DNA from: an uncultured Collinsella sp.
GTDB taxonomy: Bacteria; Actinomycetota; Coriobacteriia; Coriobacteriales; Coriobacteriaceae
DNA: 64,000 nucleotides
Direction: 5' to 3'
Assembly: GCA_902496275.1 (NCBI GenBank)
Contig: CABVAC010000006.1
Coordinates: 1-64,000, forward strand
Below, one piece after another: positions 25,258 through 33,638 of the stretch. The translations under genes and the position numbers were made by a program. Within the stretch, counting starts at the first letter, position 1. Every line of letters begins with the position of its first letter. The notes under the pieces were generated by a model. The model was not told the origin of the DNA, made no database searches, and worked only from the letters and a program-made list of their open reading frames with translations.

Positions 25258-26337
25258 ATGGCAAACAAGCTCTCCGTCGCATTTATCGGCACCGGAATCA
25301 TGGGTGCCCCCATCGCCGGTCACATCCTGGACGCCGGCTATCCTGTCACGGTCAACAACCGCACCAAGTCCAAGGCTGCCGCGCTTATCGAGCGCGGTGC
25401 CGTCTGGGCCGAAACGCCGGCCGACGCTGTGGCGAACGCCGATGTCGTCTTTACCATGGTGGGTTATCCCTCCGAGGTCGAGGAACTCTACCTGGCGGGC
25501 GACGGCCTGCTCGCGTGCACTAAGCCGGGCGCGGTCTTGATCGACCTCACTACGAGCTCGCCCGAGCTCGCCCGTGACATTGCCGAGGCCGCCCAGGTTT
25601 CTGGTCGCATGGCGTTTGACTGCCCCGTCACCGGCGGCGAGTCGGGTGCTATCGCCGGCACGCTCACGGCTATCGTGGGCGCTACCGAGAACGACATCGC
25701 CCCGGTCCGCGACATCCTTTCCACCTTTGCGGCCAACATTTGCTGCTTCGATGGCGCCGGCAAGGGCCAGGCTGCCAAGCTCGCCAACCAGGTGTCGCTG
25801 GGCGCCTGCATGGTCGGCATGGCAGACGCCATGGCATTTGCCGAGTTGAGCGGCCTTGACCTGGAGAAGACCCGCCAGATGATCCTGGGCGGTACCGGCA
25901 AGTCCGGCGCCATGGAGAGCCTGGCGCCCAAGGCGCTCGACGGCGACTACAAGCCCGGTTTTATGGTCGAGCACTTCATTAAGGACCTGCGCTTGGCGCT
26001 CGCCTATGCCGACGACCGTGAGCTTGCGCTGCCCGGCGCCGACGTGGCCTTTACGCTTTACGACATGCTCGATGCCATCGGTGGCGCCAAGCTGGGCACC
26101 CAGGCCGTCACGGTCCTCTATAAGGAGGAGGCCGATGCCATCGCCGCCGGTCTGGACTGGTCGCAGTATCGTCCCGAGGAGCACGGTGCTCACGAGGAAG
26201 GCTGCGGTTGCGGCGAGCGTGGCGACGACCACGAGTGCGGTTGTGGACACCACCATGGCGAGGACCACGAGTGCTGCGGCGGTCACGGTCATGACGACGG
26301 CCACGAGTGCTGCTGCGGCCACCATCACGGGGAGTAG
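25258..26337 (+). CDS. NAD(P)-dependent beta-hydroxyacid dehydrogenase with His/Cys-rich tail
   Basis: A 3-hydroxyisobutyrate/tartronate-semialdehyde reductase family enzyme. The Rossmann motif FIGTGIMGAPIAGHIL opens the protein, VTGGESGAIAGTL is the substrate loop and GKGQAAKLANQ holds the catalytic lysine. The family ends near residue 300. Here about 50 further residues follow that are almost entirely His, Cys, Gly, Glu and Asp, with repeated HEC, CGC and HHHGE words. That composition is expected to bind nickel, zinc or copper; an unusual addition to a metabolic dehydrogenase. The true substrate is unknown. Confidence 0.85.
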   Translation: MANKLSVAFIGTGIMGAPIAGHILDAGYPVTVNNRTKSKAAALIERGAVWAETPADAVANADVVFTMVGYPSEVEELYLAGDGLLACTKPGAVLIDLTTSSPELARDIAEAAQVSGRMAFDCPVTGGESGAIAGTLTAIVGATENDIAPVRDILSTFAANICCFDGAGKGQAAKLANQVSLGACMVGMADAMAFAELSGLDLEKTRQMILGGTGKSGAMESLAPKALDGDYKPGFMVEHFIKDLRLALAYADDRELALPGADVAFTLYDMLDAIGGAKLGTQAVTVLYKEEADAIAAGLDWSQYRPEEHGAHEEGCGCGERGDDHECGCGHHHGEDHECCGGHGHDDGHECCCGHHHGE

Positions 26338-26342
26338 CGCCT

Positions 26343-26771
26343 ATGAGCTTGACGTTCGTGGTGCTTGCGCTGGTGCTCTTTCTCTTTGCGATCTACATCG
26401 GCTTTTTGTGCGGCCAGTGGGCGTGCGAAAAGCGCGTCATCACCAAGCGCGACTACTGGATTGCCAACTTTGCGGGAGCTGCGGCAGTCGTCCTGCTGAC
26501 CTGGGTGTTCTCGCTGTTCCCGCTGGTGCAGTTTGCGCCGATCGGCTGGCTCGGCGGCTTTATCGCCGGCCTTAAGATGAGCTTTGGCGAGTCCGTCGGT
26601 CCGTGGCGCAAGCACGACGAGGTCTTTAACGTCAACAAGGCACACCGCGCCGCCGCCGACGCGGGCGATGCCGAGGAACGCCGCCGTGCGCGTCGTAATG
26701 GCGCTGCCGACCGACAGCTCATCTCGGTCACCGATGACAGCAAGGGTGCTGGCAAGCACGCTAAGAAATAG
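26343..26771 (+). CDS. Small two-span membrane protein
   Basis: A 142-residue protein with two hydrophobic spans (LTFVVLALVLFLFAIYIGFLCG and FAGAAAVVLLTWVFSLFPL) and a possible third (FAPIGWLGGFIAGLKM). A charged cytoplasmic tail rich in Arg, Ala and Asp follows. ATG 26343 lies five bases after the dehydrogenase stop, so the genes are probably coupled. I recognise no domain; the role is unknown. Confidence 0.75.
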   Translation: MSLTFVVLALVLFLFAIYIGFLCGQWACEKRVITKRDYWIANFAGAAAVVLLTWVFSLFPLVQFAPIGWLGGFIAGLKMSFGESVGPWRKHDEVFNVNKAHRAAADAGDAEERRRARRNGAADRQLISVTDDSKGAGKHAKK

Positions 26772-26786
26772 TAAAAAGAGGTAACT

Positions 26787-27485
26787 ATGGCAGAAAACAA
26801 AGACGAACAGCTCACCGACGAGGAGCTGGCACAGCTTCAGCTGGCAGAGGAGAACGAGAATGCCGTCGACCGCCTGGTCCAGGAGCTCGGCTGCCCCACG
26901 CGCCGTATCCGCCAGTTTGCCGCCCGCGTGCTGCACCTGCTTGCCGAGCGCGATCCGCAGCGCGTGGTGCCCTGCGTGCCCGCGCTGATCGAGGCGCTCG
27001 ACCGCCCCGAGGCTCAGACCCGCTGGGAGGCCCTCGATGCCCTGACGGCGCTCGCCACCACCTGCCCCGAGCAGCTGGGCGATGCCTTTGAGGGCGCCGA
27101 GACCGCACTGTTCGACGAGATTTCCTCCACGCTGCGCTATGCCGCCTTCCGCCTGCTGTGCGTGTGGGGCGCCACGAGTGCTGAGCGTTCACGCGAGGCT
27201 TGGCCCATCCTAGACGAGGCCATCCAGTGCTACCACGGCGACCTTGAGTATCGCGATATGCTCGGTTGCCTGTACGAGTTTGGCCAGGGCGAGATCGACG
27301 CCGAGGTCGCCGAGAAGCTTGCGCTGCGCCTTAAGTTCGACGCCGAGAACGGCAAGGGCAGCTATCTCAAGGCCCGTTCGAGCGAGATTTGCGAAATGCT
27401 TGTTAAACGTTTTGGCCTGGATCTCTCCAAAAAGAAGAAGCGTGCTAGCGTAAAAAAATCTGACGACGCCGAAGACGAGGAGTAA
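26787..27485 (+). CDS. HEAT-repeat-like protein
   Basis: A 232-residue soluble helical protein. Its central part resembles HEAT/armadillo-type paired helices (RRIRQFAARVLHLLAERDPQRVVPCVPALIEALDRPEAQTRWEALDALTALATTCPEQ), with the typical Asp/Arg turns. The ends are acidic (N terminus) and Lys-rich (C terminus). Such proteins are usually binding scaffolds. It follows the membrane protein gene by 15 bases and precedes the isocitrate dehydrogenase gene by six, suggesting one transcript. Function unknown. Confidence 0.75.
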   Translation: MAENKDEQLTDEELAQLQLAEENENAVDRLVQELGCPTRRIRQFAARVLHLLAERDPQRVVPCVPALIEALDRPEAQTRWEALDALTALATTCPEQLGDAFEGAETALFDEISSTLRYAAFRLLCVWGATSAERSREAWPILDEAIQCYHGDLEYRDMLGCLYEFGQGEIDAEVAEKLALRLKFDAENGKGSYLKARSSEICEMLVKRFGLDLSKKKKRASVKKSDDAEDEE

Positions 27486-27491
27486 CAGATT

Positions 27492-28577
27492 ATGGCGCAC
27501 GATGTAGTCCTGATTCCCGGTGACGGTATCGGTCCCGAGATTACGCAGGCCATGCGCCGCGTGGTCGAGGCCACCGGTGTCCAGATCAACTGGAACGTCC
27601 AGGAGGCAGGTGCCGGCGTCATGGACGAGTTTGGCACGCCGCTGCCCCAGCACGTGCTCGATGCGGTCGCCGAGACCAAGGTTGCCATCAAGGGCCCCAT
27701 CACCACGCCGGTCGGCACGGGTTTCCGCAGCGTTAACGTGGCCCTGCGCAAGCACTTCGACCTGTACGCCTGCGTGCGCCCCTGCCTGTCGCAGCCGGGC
27801 GACGGCTCGCGCTTCCGCGACGTCGACCTGGTCATCGTGCGTGAGAACACCGAGGACCTCTACGCCGGGATCGAGTTCGATGAGGGCGCTGCCGAGGTCG
27901 AGGAGCTCTCACAGCTTGTCGAGCGCTCGGGTCAGAAGACCTTCGCCGCCGATTCCGCCATCTCAATTAAGCCCATCTCCATCGCCAAGAGCCGCCGCAT
28001 TGTGGAGTACGCCTTTGAGTACGCCCGCCGCTGCGGCCGTAAAAAGGTGACGGCCGTGCACAAGGCCAACATTATGAAGGCGACCGATGGCCTGTTCCTG
28101 CGCGTTGCGCGCGAGGTGGCCGCCAACTATCCCGATATTGAGTTCAACGACAAGATCGTCGACGCCACCTGCATGGGCCTGGTCCAGAACCCCAACGACT
28201 TCGATGTCCTGGTGCTGCCCAACCTGTACGGCGATATCGTCAGCGACCTGTGCGCCGGCCTGGTAGGTGGCCTGGGTATGGCCCCCGGCTCCAACATCGG
28301 TGCCGACTGCGCCATCTTCGAGGCAACGCATGGCTCCGCGCCCGATATCGCTGGCCAGGATATCGCCAACCCCACGGCCGAGATTCTGTCTGCGGCTATG
28401 ATGCTCGATCATCTGGGCGAGAACGATGCGGCCAATCGTATCCGCGCCGCCGTGTCCGCCACGCTCGACGAGGGTAAGCAGGTTACCGGCGACGTACGTC
28501 GTGCCCAGACCGGCTCCGTCGAGGGCGCCGTGGGCACGCAGGCCTTTGCCGATGCCGTTATCGCGCACCTGGCCTAA
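27492..28577 (+). CDS. NAD-dependent isocitrate/isopropylmalate-family dehydrogenase
   Basis: Oxidative decarboxylase of the isocitrate/3-isopropylmalate dehydrogenase family. The 361 residues include VVLIPGDGIGPEIT, IKGPITTPVG, VDLVIVRENTEDLYAGIE (typical of isocitrate dehydrogenase), KVTAVHKANIMKATDGLF and the metal-binding FDVLVLPNLYGDIVSDL. ATHGSAPDIAGQDIANPTAEILSAAMML forms the cofactor site. No leu or other cycle genes are adjacent. Isocitrate dehydrogenase (2-oxoglutarate supply) is the best reading. Confidence 0.9.
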   Translation: MAHDVVLIPGDGIGPEITQAMRRVVEATGVQINWNVQEAGAGVMDEFGTPLPQHVLDAVAETKVAIKGPITTPVGTGFRSVNVALRKHFDLYACVRPCLSQPGDGSRFRDVDLVIVRENTEDLYAGIEFDEGAAEVEELSQLVERSGQKTFAADSAISIKPISIAKSRRIVEYAFEYARRCGRKKVTAVHKANIMKATDGLFLRVAREVAANYPDIEFNDKIVDATCMGLVQNPNDFDVLVLPNLYGDIVSDLCAGLVGGLGMAPGSNIGADCAIFEATHGSAPDIAGQDIANPTAEILSAAMMLDHLGENDAANRIRAAVSATLDEGKQVTGDVRRAQTGSVEGAVGTQAFADAVIAHLA

Positions 28578-28637
28578 GACATGCAGGCTGCAAACGCCTA
28601 AATAGTACTTAAGTGTTTGCGTATAACCTAAGAATCA

Positions 28638-28670
28638 ATACGCCCGGCACTCTGTCGGGCGTATTCTATT
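28638..28670 (+). terminator. Hairpin terminator after the isocitrate dehydrogenase gene
   Basis: ATACGCCCG pairs with CGGGCGTAT, followed by a weak T-rich tail (TCTATT). Confidence 0.65.
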
Positions 28671-28703
28671 GAAGACTATGTTTCCTAACAAGGAGTAACT
28701 GAT

Positions 28704-29798
28704 ATGGGTCTGATTCAAAAGAAGGACGAGAAGGACGAGATCGACGGCATCCAGATCATCGAGCGCGGCGAAGGCCCCGACGGTGACGAGGACGAGAAGA
28801 TCGATCTGGTCGCCGGTACGTCTGCCGAGCACATTGCCGCCGGCACGACGGCCGAGGAGGAGGACGCCCGATTGGAGGCTCAGATTGCCGCGGATGCCGC
28901 TGACGAGAATCTGATGCCCGAGGCCCAGGATGAGGACGACGATATTCTGGGTTCCGATGAAGACGACCATGCATCCAGGCACAAGAAGACGATGATTGCC
29001 GCCTTTGTGGTTGCCGTCGTGATCGCCGCCGTGGTCGGCTTCTTTATTGGCAATGGCGGCTTTGGCGGCAAGGGTGTCGGCTCGTCGACCCTGACCGAGG
29101 ACCAGCTCGATTCGACCGTGGCAAGCTATAGCTACAACGGCAAGAAGAGCGACATCACCGCGCGCGAGGCCATCGAGAGCCAGTACAGCCTCGACACCGT
29201 CAAGGATAGCGATGGCAACTACACCGCTCCTTCTGCCGACGTCATCCTGTCCTACGTGCGCAACAAGATCCTGCTCGACGCTGCCGAGGACGAGGGCATT
29301 ACCGTCTCCTCTAAGGAGATGAAGCAGTACGCCGAGGAATCCATCGGCACTTCGGACTACAAGACCATGGCCACGCAGTATGGCGTGTCCAAGGACCAGG
29401 CCAAGCAGATCGTCCGCCAGTCCGCGACGCTGCAGAAGCTCTACAAGAAGAAGGTGGGCGATAGCTCCGCAAGCATGCCGACCGCTCCGACCGAGCCTTC
29501 TGACGGCAATGAGGACACCGCGAGCAAGGATTACGCCGACTACATCATCAACCTTGCCGGCGACGAGTGGGATAGCTCGAAGGGTACCTGGAAGGACGAG
29601 AACGGCACCTACGCTAAGGCCTTTGCCGACGATGCCTTTACGGCCGATAGCGCCACCTATAAGCAGGCCATGACCGCCTACTACACTGCTTACCAGCAGT
29701 ACTCTTCGCAGGCTTCGAGCGCCAGCTCCAAGTGGACCGAGTATGCTAACGGCCTCTACGCCAAGGCCAACATCAGCATCTACGGCCTGTTTGCGTAA
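28704..29798 (+). CDS. Membrane-anchored SurA/trigger-factor-like protein
   Basis: A 364-residue protein with an acidic cytoplasmic N terminus of about 95 residues, one membrane span (TMIAAFVVAVVIAAVVGFFIG), and an extracytoplasmic helical domain. The outside domain (DVILSYVRNKILLDAAEDEGITVSSKEMKQYAEESIG...QYGVSKDQAKQIVRQSATLQKLYKKKVG) resembles the SurA N-terminal/trigger-factor C-terminal chaperone helices. No prolyl isomerase domain is visible. It may aid folding of exported proteins; this is inference from fold-like pattern. Confidence 0.65.
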   Translation: MGLIQKKDEKDEIDGIQIIERGEGPDGDEDEKIDLVAGTSAEHIAAGTTAEEEDARLEAQIAADAADENLMPEAQDEDDDILGSDEDDHASRHKKTMIAAFVVAVVIAAVVGFFIGNGGFGGKGVGSSTLTEDQLDSTVASYSYNGKKSDITAREAIESQYSLDTVKDSDGNYTAPSADVILSYVRNKILLDAAEDEGITVSSKEMKQYAEESIGTSDYKTMATQYGVSKDQAKQIVRQSATLQKLYKKKVGDSSASMPTAPTEPSDGNEDTASKDYADYIINLAGDEWDSSKGTWKDENGTYAKAFADDAFTADSATYKQAMTAYYTAYQQYSSQASSASSKWTEYANGLYAKANISIYGLFA

Positions 29799-29840
29799 AG
29801 AGTCGCACGGCTCATCGAGCATCTAGCCGATAGACAGCAG

Positions 29841-29879
29841 AAAGTCCGCCAGTACGGAAGTCGTTCTGGCGGACTTTTT
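29841..29879 (+). terminator. Intrinsic terminator, possibly bidirectional
   Basis: AAAGTCCGCCAG pairs with CTGGCGGACTTT, giving a T run on the plus strand. It lies between convergent genes. Confidence 0.85.
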
Positions 29880-29912
29880 GCGTTGAGGGCGTGATTGGCG
29901 GCTTAATTATGG

Positions 29913-30152
29913 CTATTCATCTTTAAGTCCAAAAAGGCTATCGGCTTCATCGTCGGATATATATTCCAGTACATCGCCCGGTTGGCAGTCGAGTGCCCGA
30001 CATATCGCGTCAAGAGTTGAAAAACGTATGGCAGAAACCTTGCCCGTCTTAATGCGTGACATATTGACCTGGGAGATGCCCACGCGTTCCGCAAGCTCTT
30101 TGGATGAGATCTTGCGTTCGGCGAGCATGCGGTCAAGCCGCAGAATAATCAT
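29913..30152 (-). CDS. Small XRE-family helix-turn-helix regulator
   Basis: A 79-residue Cro/C1-type DNA-binding protein (LDRMLAERKISSKELAERVGISQVNMSRIKTGKVSAIRFSTLDAICRALDCQPGDVLEY), of the YozG-like class. It starts ten bases after the stop of the DUF2975 gene with TAGGAGGAATCC before the ATG. This two-gene pairing is common in Gram-positive genomes. It probably represses its own operon through the palindrome at 30824-30839. Confidence 0.92.
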   Translation of the reverse strand: MIILRLDRMLAERKISSKELAERVGISQVNMSRIKTGKVSAIRFSTLDAICRALDCQPGDVLEYISDDEADSLFGLKDE

Positions 30153-30161
30153 GGATTCCTC

Positions 30162-30800
30162 CTAGAGCAACTCGTCATCTTGTTTTTGCAGGATATACCC
30201 GTAGCGGAAGATGCTGGCAATCAGGCAAATAATCAGGCCTGCAAAGAGCATGGAGGGCTCGAATAACTGGCCGGCGAACGCATCCGTAAAGCTGCCGCCA
30301 AATCCTAAGAGTATCATTCCCGTGATTACGGCACCAAGAAGCCTCACGGCAACGCCGCCGATAAGGAATAAATGTCCTACTCGACGAAGTGTCTGGTTAC
30401 ATTCAAGGTCAAAGGGCCTGCCTTCCTTTTCAATGTTGAAGAAAAGCCTGCGCACGCTTATCGCGATGGTAAGCGCGAGGCATGTCATCAAGAGGCTCCC
30501 TATGGCAGTGTGGCCATCGTGTGCGACGAGCATAAGTGGGGCCTGCGCATCGGTACCGACAATAGCCAGGCACGGCCCTTCGCCGGCTTGAAGTTCTACG
30601 GATTGGAGGCACGACCCTTGGGAGAGGCCGGGCAATATAAGTAGAAGGTCAATCGCAATGACTGCGAGGAGTCCCAGAGCGAGCGCTGTGGTAATGCAGA
30701 TTGTGGCCCATTTGCAGATGCGAGCGAGCTTCCTCAGTTTGGCTATCGTCTGTTCGCGGCTGATGGTTTCATTCGATATAGATGCGTTTCGGTGGACCAT
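30162..30800 (-). CDS. DUF2975-like membrane protein
   Basis: A 212-residue integral membrane protein with four hydrophobic spans (WATICITTALALGLLAVIAIDLLLILPGL; SLLMTCLALTIAISVRRLFF; VGHLFLIGGVAVRLLGAVITGMILLGFG; SMLFAGLIICLIASIFRYGYIL). The placement of PFDLECNQTLRRVGHLFLIGG matches DUF2975 proteins, which occur beside YozG-like repressors. ATG at 30800 follows GGAGGGGTT; an in-frame ATG at 30839 would overlap the operator-like palindrome. Function unknown. Confidence 0.78.
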   Translation of the reverse strand: MVHRNASISNETISREQTIAKLRKLARICKWATICITTALALGLLAVIAIDLLLILPGLSQGSCLQSVELQAGEGPCLAIVGTDAQAPLMLVAHDGHTAIGSLLMTCLALTIAISVRRLFFNIEKEGRPFDLECNQTLRRVGHLFLIGGVAVRLLGAVITGMILLGFGGSFTDAFAGQLFEPSMLFAGLIICLIASIFRYGYILQKQDDELL

Positions 30801-30823
30801 AACCCCTCCAATCGGCGTTTTGG

Positions 30824-30839
30824 ATGATACTTGTATCAT
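30824..30839. promoter_or_regulatory. Operator-like palindrome before the XRE/DUF2975 operon
   Basis: ATGATACTTGTATCAT, two 7-bp arms around TT. A TATGAT -10-like box for the minus-strand operon overlaps its edge, which would suit autorepression by the XRE protein. Confidence 0.5.
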
Positions 30840-30859
30840 ATCAAAATTAATGATAAACG

Positions 30860-31503
30860 ATAAATAATTACGTATACTGAGTAAGTAATGATTGAAAACG
30901 ATTAGCGTGAGCTATTAGCTCATTTTGGATGCCGGAGTTTGGCGTTCGGGGGATGAGGACAAATGCCAAAAACTTCCCGTGATCGCGCAAGTGCTCCATC
31001 GCGCTTCCCTAATTCATCTGGGAAAACAACTGCAAACGATTGCAAGTAACCGGTGAACGGTCGAAAACTACCGTTCACCGATAATCTCAAAACTGGTTCT
31101 AACTGGTATTAAGTCAAAAAGACCAATTCACATATCTTCACAATGACCTGCAATTTTTCTTCACGCTATTTTTAGCCGCCCTGCGTTGTTTAGACACAGG
31201 AAAAGATCCGATCTTTTGCCAAAGCATTTCGAAACGGTTTCAAAACCGCAGGTAGAAGTGTTAACGACCGGTAAACGGTCGATTTATCACCGTGAGCGGT
31301 GCAAAAACGTTTTACCGTATGAATCAAGGAAAGCGACCTCTTCTGGGGTGATATAGTGACAACAACACGTCACGTGGTTACTACCAGTTTAGAAACCACT
31401 GGTCTTCAAAGAACGCTTTCCAAGAAGCTTTAAGGGCGAGCGCCCGCTGGCTTCCGAAAATCATCGGACTCAGATTGTACACACCTTCGGAAGGGAAATT
31501 TGA
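30860..31503 (+). promoter_or_regulatory. Complex control region of the mannose-family PTS operon
   Basis: No gene is visible in these 640 bases, but several binding-site-like words are. TGCAAACGATTGCA at about 31031 is LacI/CcpA-like. CGGTGAACGGT (31051-31061) faces ACCGTTCACCG (31070-31080). GAAACGGTTTC is at about 31230. Two CGGT motifs lie exactly 21 bp apart (31276 and 31297), TATAGT is at 31352-31357, and the GntR operator TGGTTACTACCAG is at 31375-31387. The pattern implies both a specific repressor and a shared sugar regulator. Confidence 0.55.
31375..31387. promoter_or_regulatory. GntR-type operator TGGTTACTACCAG before the PTS operon
   Basis: Palindromic TGGT...ACCA word of the kind bound by NagR/AgaR-like GntR regulators. 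It lies just after the predicted transcription start and is identical to the site before agaS. Confidence 0.6.
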
Positions 31504-31947
31504 ATGGTTGGCTTTATTCTTACCGGTCATGGACAGTTCGCACCCGGCCTTGCAAGCGCTATCGCGATGGTTGCCGGCGACCAGCCTGCTTTTACCGTCG
31601 TTCCTTTTGAGGGCGACCAGGCCGCATCCTACGGTGAGGATCTCCGCGCCGCTATTACCGCCATGCGCGAGGAGTGCGATGGCGTGCTCGTCTTTACCGA
31701 CCTGCTTGGCGGCACCCCGTTCAACCAGTCGATGATGATTGCCCAGGATGTCGACAACGTCGAGGTTCTGACTGGCACCAACCTTCCCATGGTTATTGAG
31801 CTTCTGTTCCTCCGCGGCAATGCCACGCTCGCCGAGCTTGGCGAGCAGGCCGTGACCGTTGGCCAGACGGGCGTCACCGCCCAGACGGTCGCATCCGTTG
31901 CCGGCTCCGAGGAAGAGGATATCTTCGGCGACGAGGACGGCATCTAA
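31504..31947 (+). CDS. PTS mannose-family EIIA
   Basis: Cytoplasmic phosphocarrier (147 residues) taking phosphate from HPr. The active-site motif FILTGHGQFAPGL places the phosphohistidine at His9, and the ATD-like FTDLLGGTPFNQS is typical of the family. The C-terminal 20 residues are acidic. Its stop overlaps the yajC start by one base. It is the first gene of the EIIA-YajC-EIIB-EIIC-EIID operon. Confidence 0.95.
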   Translation: MVGFILTGHGQFAPGLASAIAMVAGDQPAFTVVPFEGDQAASYGEDLRAAITAMREECDGVLVFTDLLGGTPFNQSMMIAQDVDNVEVLTGTNLPMVIELLFLRGNATLAELGEQAVTVGQTGVTAQTVASVAGSEEEDIFGDEDGI

Positions 31948-32228
31948 TGGCCGATTTCGGAGCCAACGTCCTGAGCTCCTCGGTCGCCCTTTTAGGCCTG
32001 CTTGTCATCATGGGCTTGATTTACACCATCTGGTCGCAAATCAACATGAAGAAGAAGCAGAAGTACTTCAAGGAGCTGCACACCGAGCTCAAGCCGGGTC
32101 AAGAGGTTCTTTTCGCCGGCGGTATCTACGGAACCGTCAAAGGCATCGAAGGCGAGAAGGTCCAGATCAAAGTCCGATCCGGAGCCGTCGTAGATGTTTC
32201 GCGTTACGCGATTCAGGAGATCAAGTAA
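31947..32228 (+). CDS. yajC: YajC-family protein inside the PTS operon
   Basis: A 93-residue YajC-like protein: one N-terminal membrane span (SSVALLGLLVIMGLIYTIWSQ), KKKQKYFKELHTELKPGQEVLFAGGIYGTVKGIEGEKVQIKV. YajC elsewhere is an accessory of the SecDF-YidC translocase. A yajC-like gene also occurs in streptococcal glycosaminoglycan PTS clusters, so the linkage here looks functional. No secD/F is adjacent. It starts within the EIIA stop codon. Confidence 0.88.
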   Translation: MADFGANVLSSSVALLGLLVIMGLIYTIWSQINMKKKQKYFKELHTELKPGQEVLFAGGIYGTVKGIEGEKVQIKVRSGAVVDVSRYAIQEIK

Positions 32229-32264
32229 CTGTCGTCAGCAAATAACGAAAGGAAGCTGATCAAC

Positions 32265-32747
32265 ATGGCAGAACCCAACATTCTTCTTACCCGCATCGAT
32301 AACCGACTGGTTCATGGTCAGGTTGCCACCCAGTGGAACTCCACCCTGGGCTCCAACCTCATCCTCGTCGCCAACGACGACGTGGCGTCCAACACCATGC
32401 GCCAGAACCTCATGAAGATGGCCGCTCCCGCCGGCGTCGCTACGCGTTTCTTCTCTCTGCAGAAGACCATCGACGTCATTGGCAAGGCGAGCCCGCGCCA
32501 GAAGATCTTCATCGTGGCCGAAACACCGGAAGACGTGCTTACGCTCGTCAAGGGCGGTGTGCCTATAAAGAAGGTAAACATCGGCAACATGCACATGTCG
32601 GAAGGAAAGCGCCAAGTCGCCACCTCCGTCGCAGTTAACGACGAGGATGTCGCTGCGTTTAAAGAGCTGCAGGAATTGGGGGTGGAGTTGGAGATCAGGC
32701 GCGTTCCGAGCACGCCTGTTGAGGACACGAGCAAGCTCTTCTCGTAA
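32265..32747 (+). CDS. PTS mannose/sorbose-family EIIB
   Basis: Phosphocarrier of 160 residues. The active motif RIDNRLVHGQVATQW carries the phosphohistidine at His17. The later segments GVATRFFSLQKTIDVIGKASPRQKIFIVAETPEDVLTLVKGGVPIKKVNIGNMH are typical of the AgaV/AgaB class. It serves as the intact reference for the orphan paralogue at 42056-42538. Confidence 0.95.
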   Translation: MAEPNILLTRIDNRLVHGQVATQWNSTLGSNLILVANDDVASNTMRQNLMKMAAPAGVATRFFSLQKTIDVIGKASPRQKIFIVAETPEDVLTLVKGGVPIKKVNIGNMHMSEGKRQVATSVAVNDEDVAAFKELQELGVELEIRRVPSTPVEDTSKLFS

Positions 32748-32837
32748 TCCTCGTGATCCACGTTGTCAGGAGTGAAACCCTGACGTTCTGTACGTGAAAT
32801 CCAAAGTGCGTACATACATTTTGAAAGGAGGAGCAAG

Positions 32838-33638
32838 ATGGAATACTCGATCATCCAGATCGCTCTGGTCTTCGTCGTCACGTTCATCGCGGCAATCGAC
32901 CAGTTTGACTTCCTCGAGTCTCTCTATCAGCCCATCGTCACCGGCGCCGTCATCGGTCTTATCCTTGGCGACCTCAACACCGGTCTTCTCGTGGGTGGTA
33001 CCTATCAGCTCATGACGATCGGCAACATGCCGATCGGAGGCGCTCAGCCGCCTAACGCCGTCATCGGCGGCATCATGGCAGCCATTCTCGCTATCGCCAC
33101 GGGCCTCGAGCCCAACGCGGCAGTCGGCCTCGCCATTCCGTTCGCTCTGCTTGGCCAGCTTGGCGTTACCCTGGTCTTCACGCTTATGTCCCCGCTTATG
33201 TCCACGGCCGATAACATGGCTCACAACGCGGACACCAAGGGCATCGAGCGCCTGAACTACTTCGCCATGGCTCTGCTCGGCCTGATCTTCGCTGTCGTCG
33301 TCACCCTGTTCTTCATCGCTGGCGCTACCATCGGTCAGACCATCGCTTCTGCCATCCCGACTTGGCTGCAGACCGGTCTCTCCGCTGCAGGCGGCATGAT
33401 GCGCTTCGTCGGCTTCGCCGTCCTGCTCAAGGTTATGATGAACCGCGATATGTGGGGCTTCTTCCTCATGGGCTTTGGCCTCGCGCTCATCACCGTTGCC
33501 AACGATTCGCTGGCAACCCCTGCTCTGCTCATCCTCGCTCTCATCGGCTTCGGCATCGCTTTCTGGGACTTCCAGCAGCAGACCGAGCTGAAGGGTGCAG
33601 CTGTTTCTGACGGAGGTGACTTCGAAGATGGCATCTAA
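32838..33638 (+). CDS. PTS mannose/sorbose-family EIIC
   Basis: Membrane channel subunit of 266 residues with about six to eight spans. Family words are FIAAIDQFDFLESLYQPIVTGAVIGLILGDLNTGLLVGGTYQLMTIG and GGAQPPNAVIGGIMAAILAI. It starts after GAAAGGAGGAGCAAG and overlaps the EIID gene by 11 bases. It works with EIID as the sugar-specific permease. Confidence 0.95.
   Translation: MEYSIIQIALVFVVTFIAAIDQFDFLESLYQPIVTGAVIGLILGDLNTGLLVGGTYQLMTIGNMPIGGAQPPNAVIGGIMAAILAIATGLEPNAAVGLAIPFALLGQLGVTLVFTLMSPLMSTADNMAHNADTKGIERLNYFAMALLGLIFAVVVTLFFIAGATIGQTIASAIPTWLQTGLSAAGGMMRFVGFAVLLKVMMNRDMWGFFLMGFGLALITVANDSLATPALLILALIGFGIAFWDFQQQTELKGAAVSDGGDFEDGI

Noticed and set aside
29913..30800. Toxin-antitoxin reading of the XRE / membrane protein pair
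   Set aside because: The membrane protein matches DUF2975 partners of YozG-like regulators and is too large and multispanning for a typical toxin.
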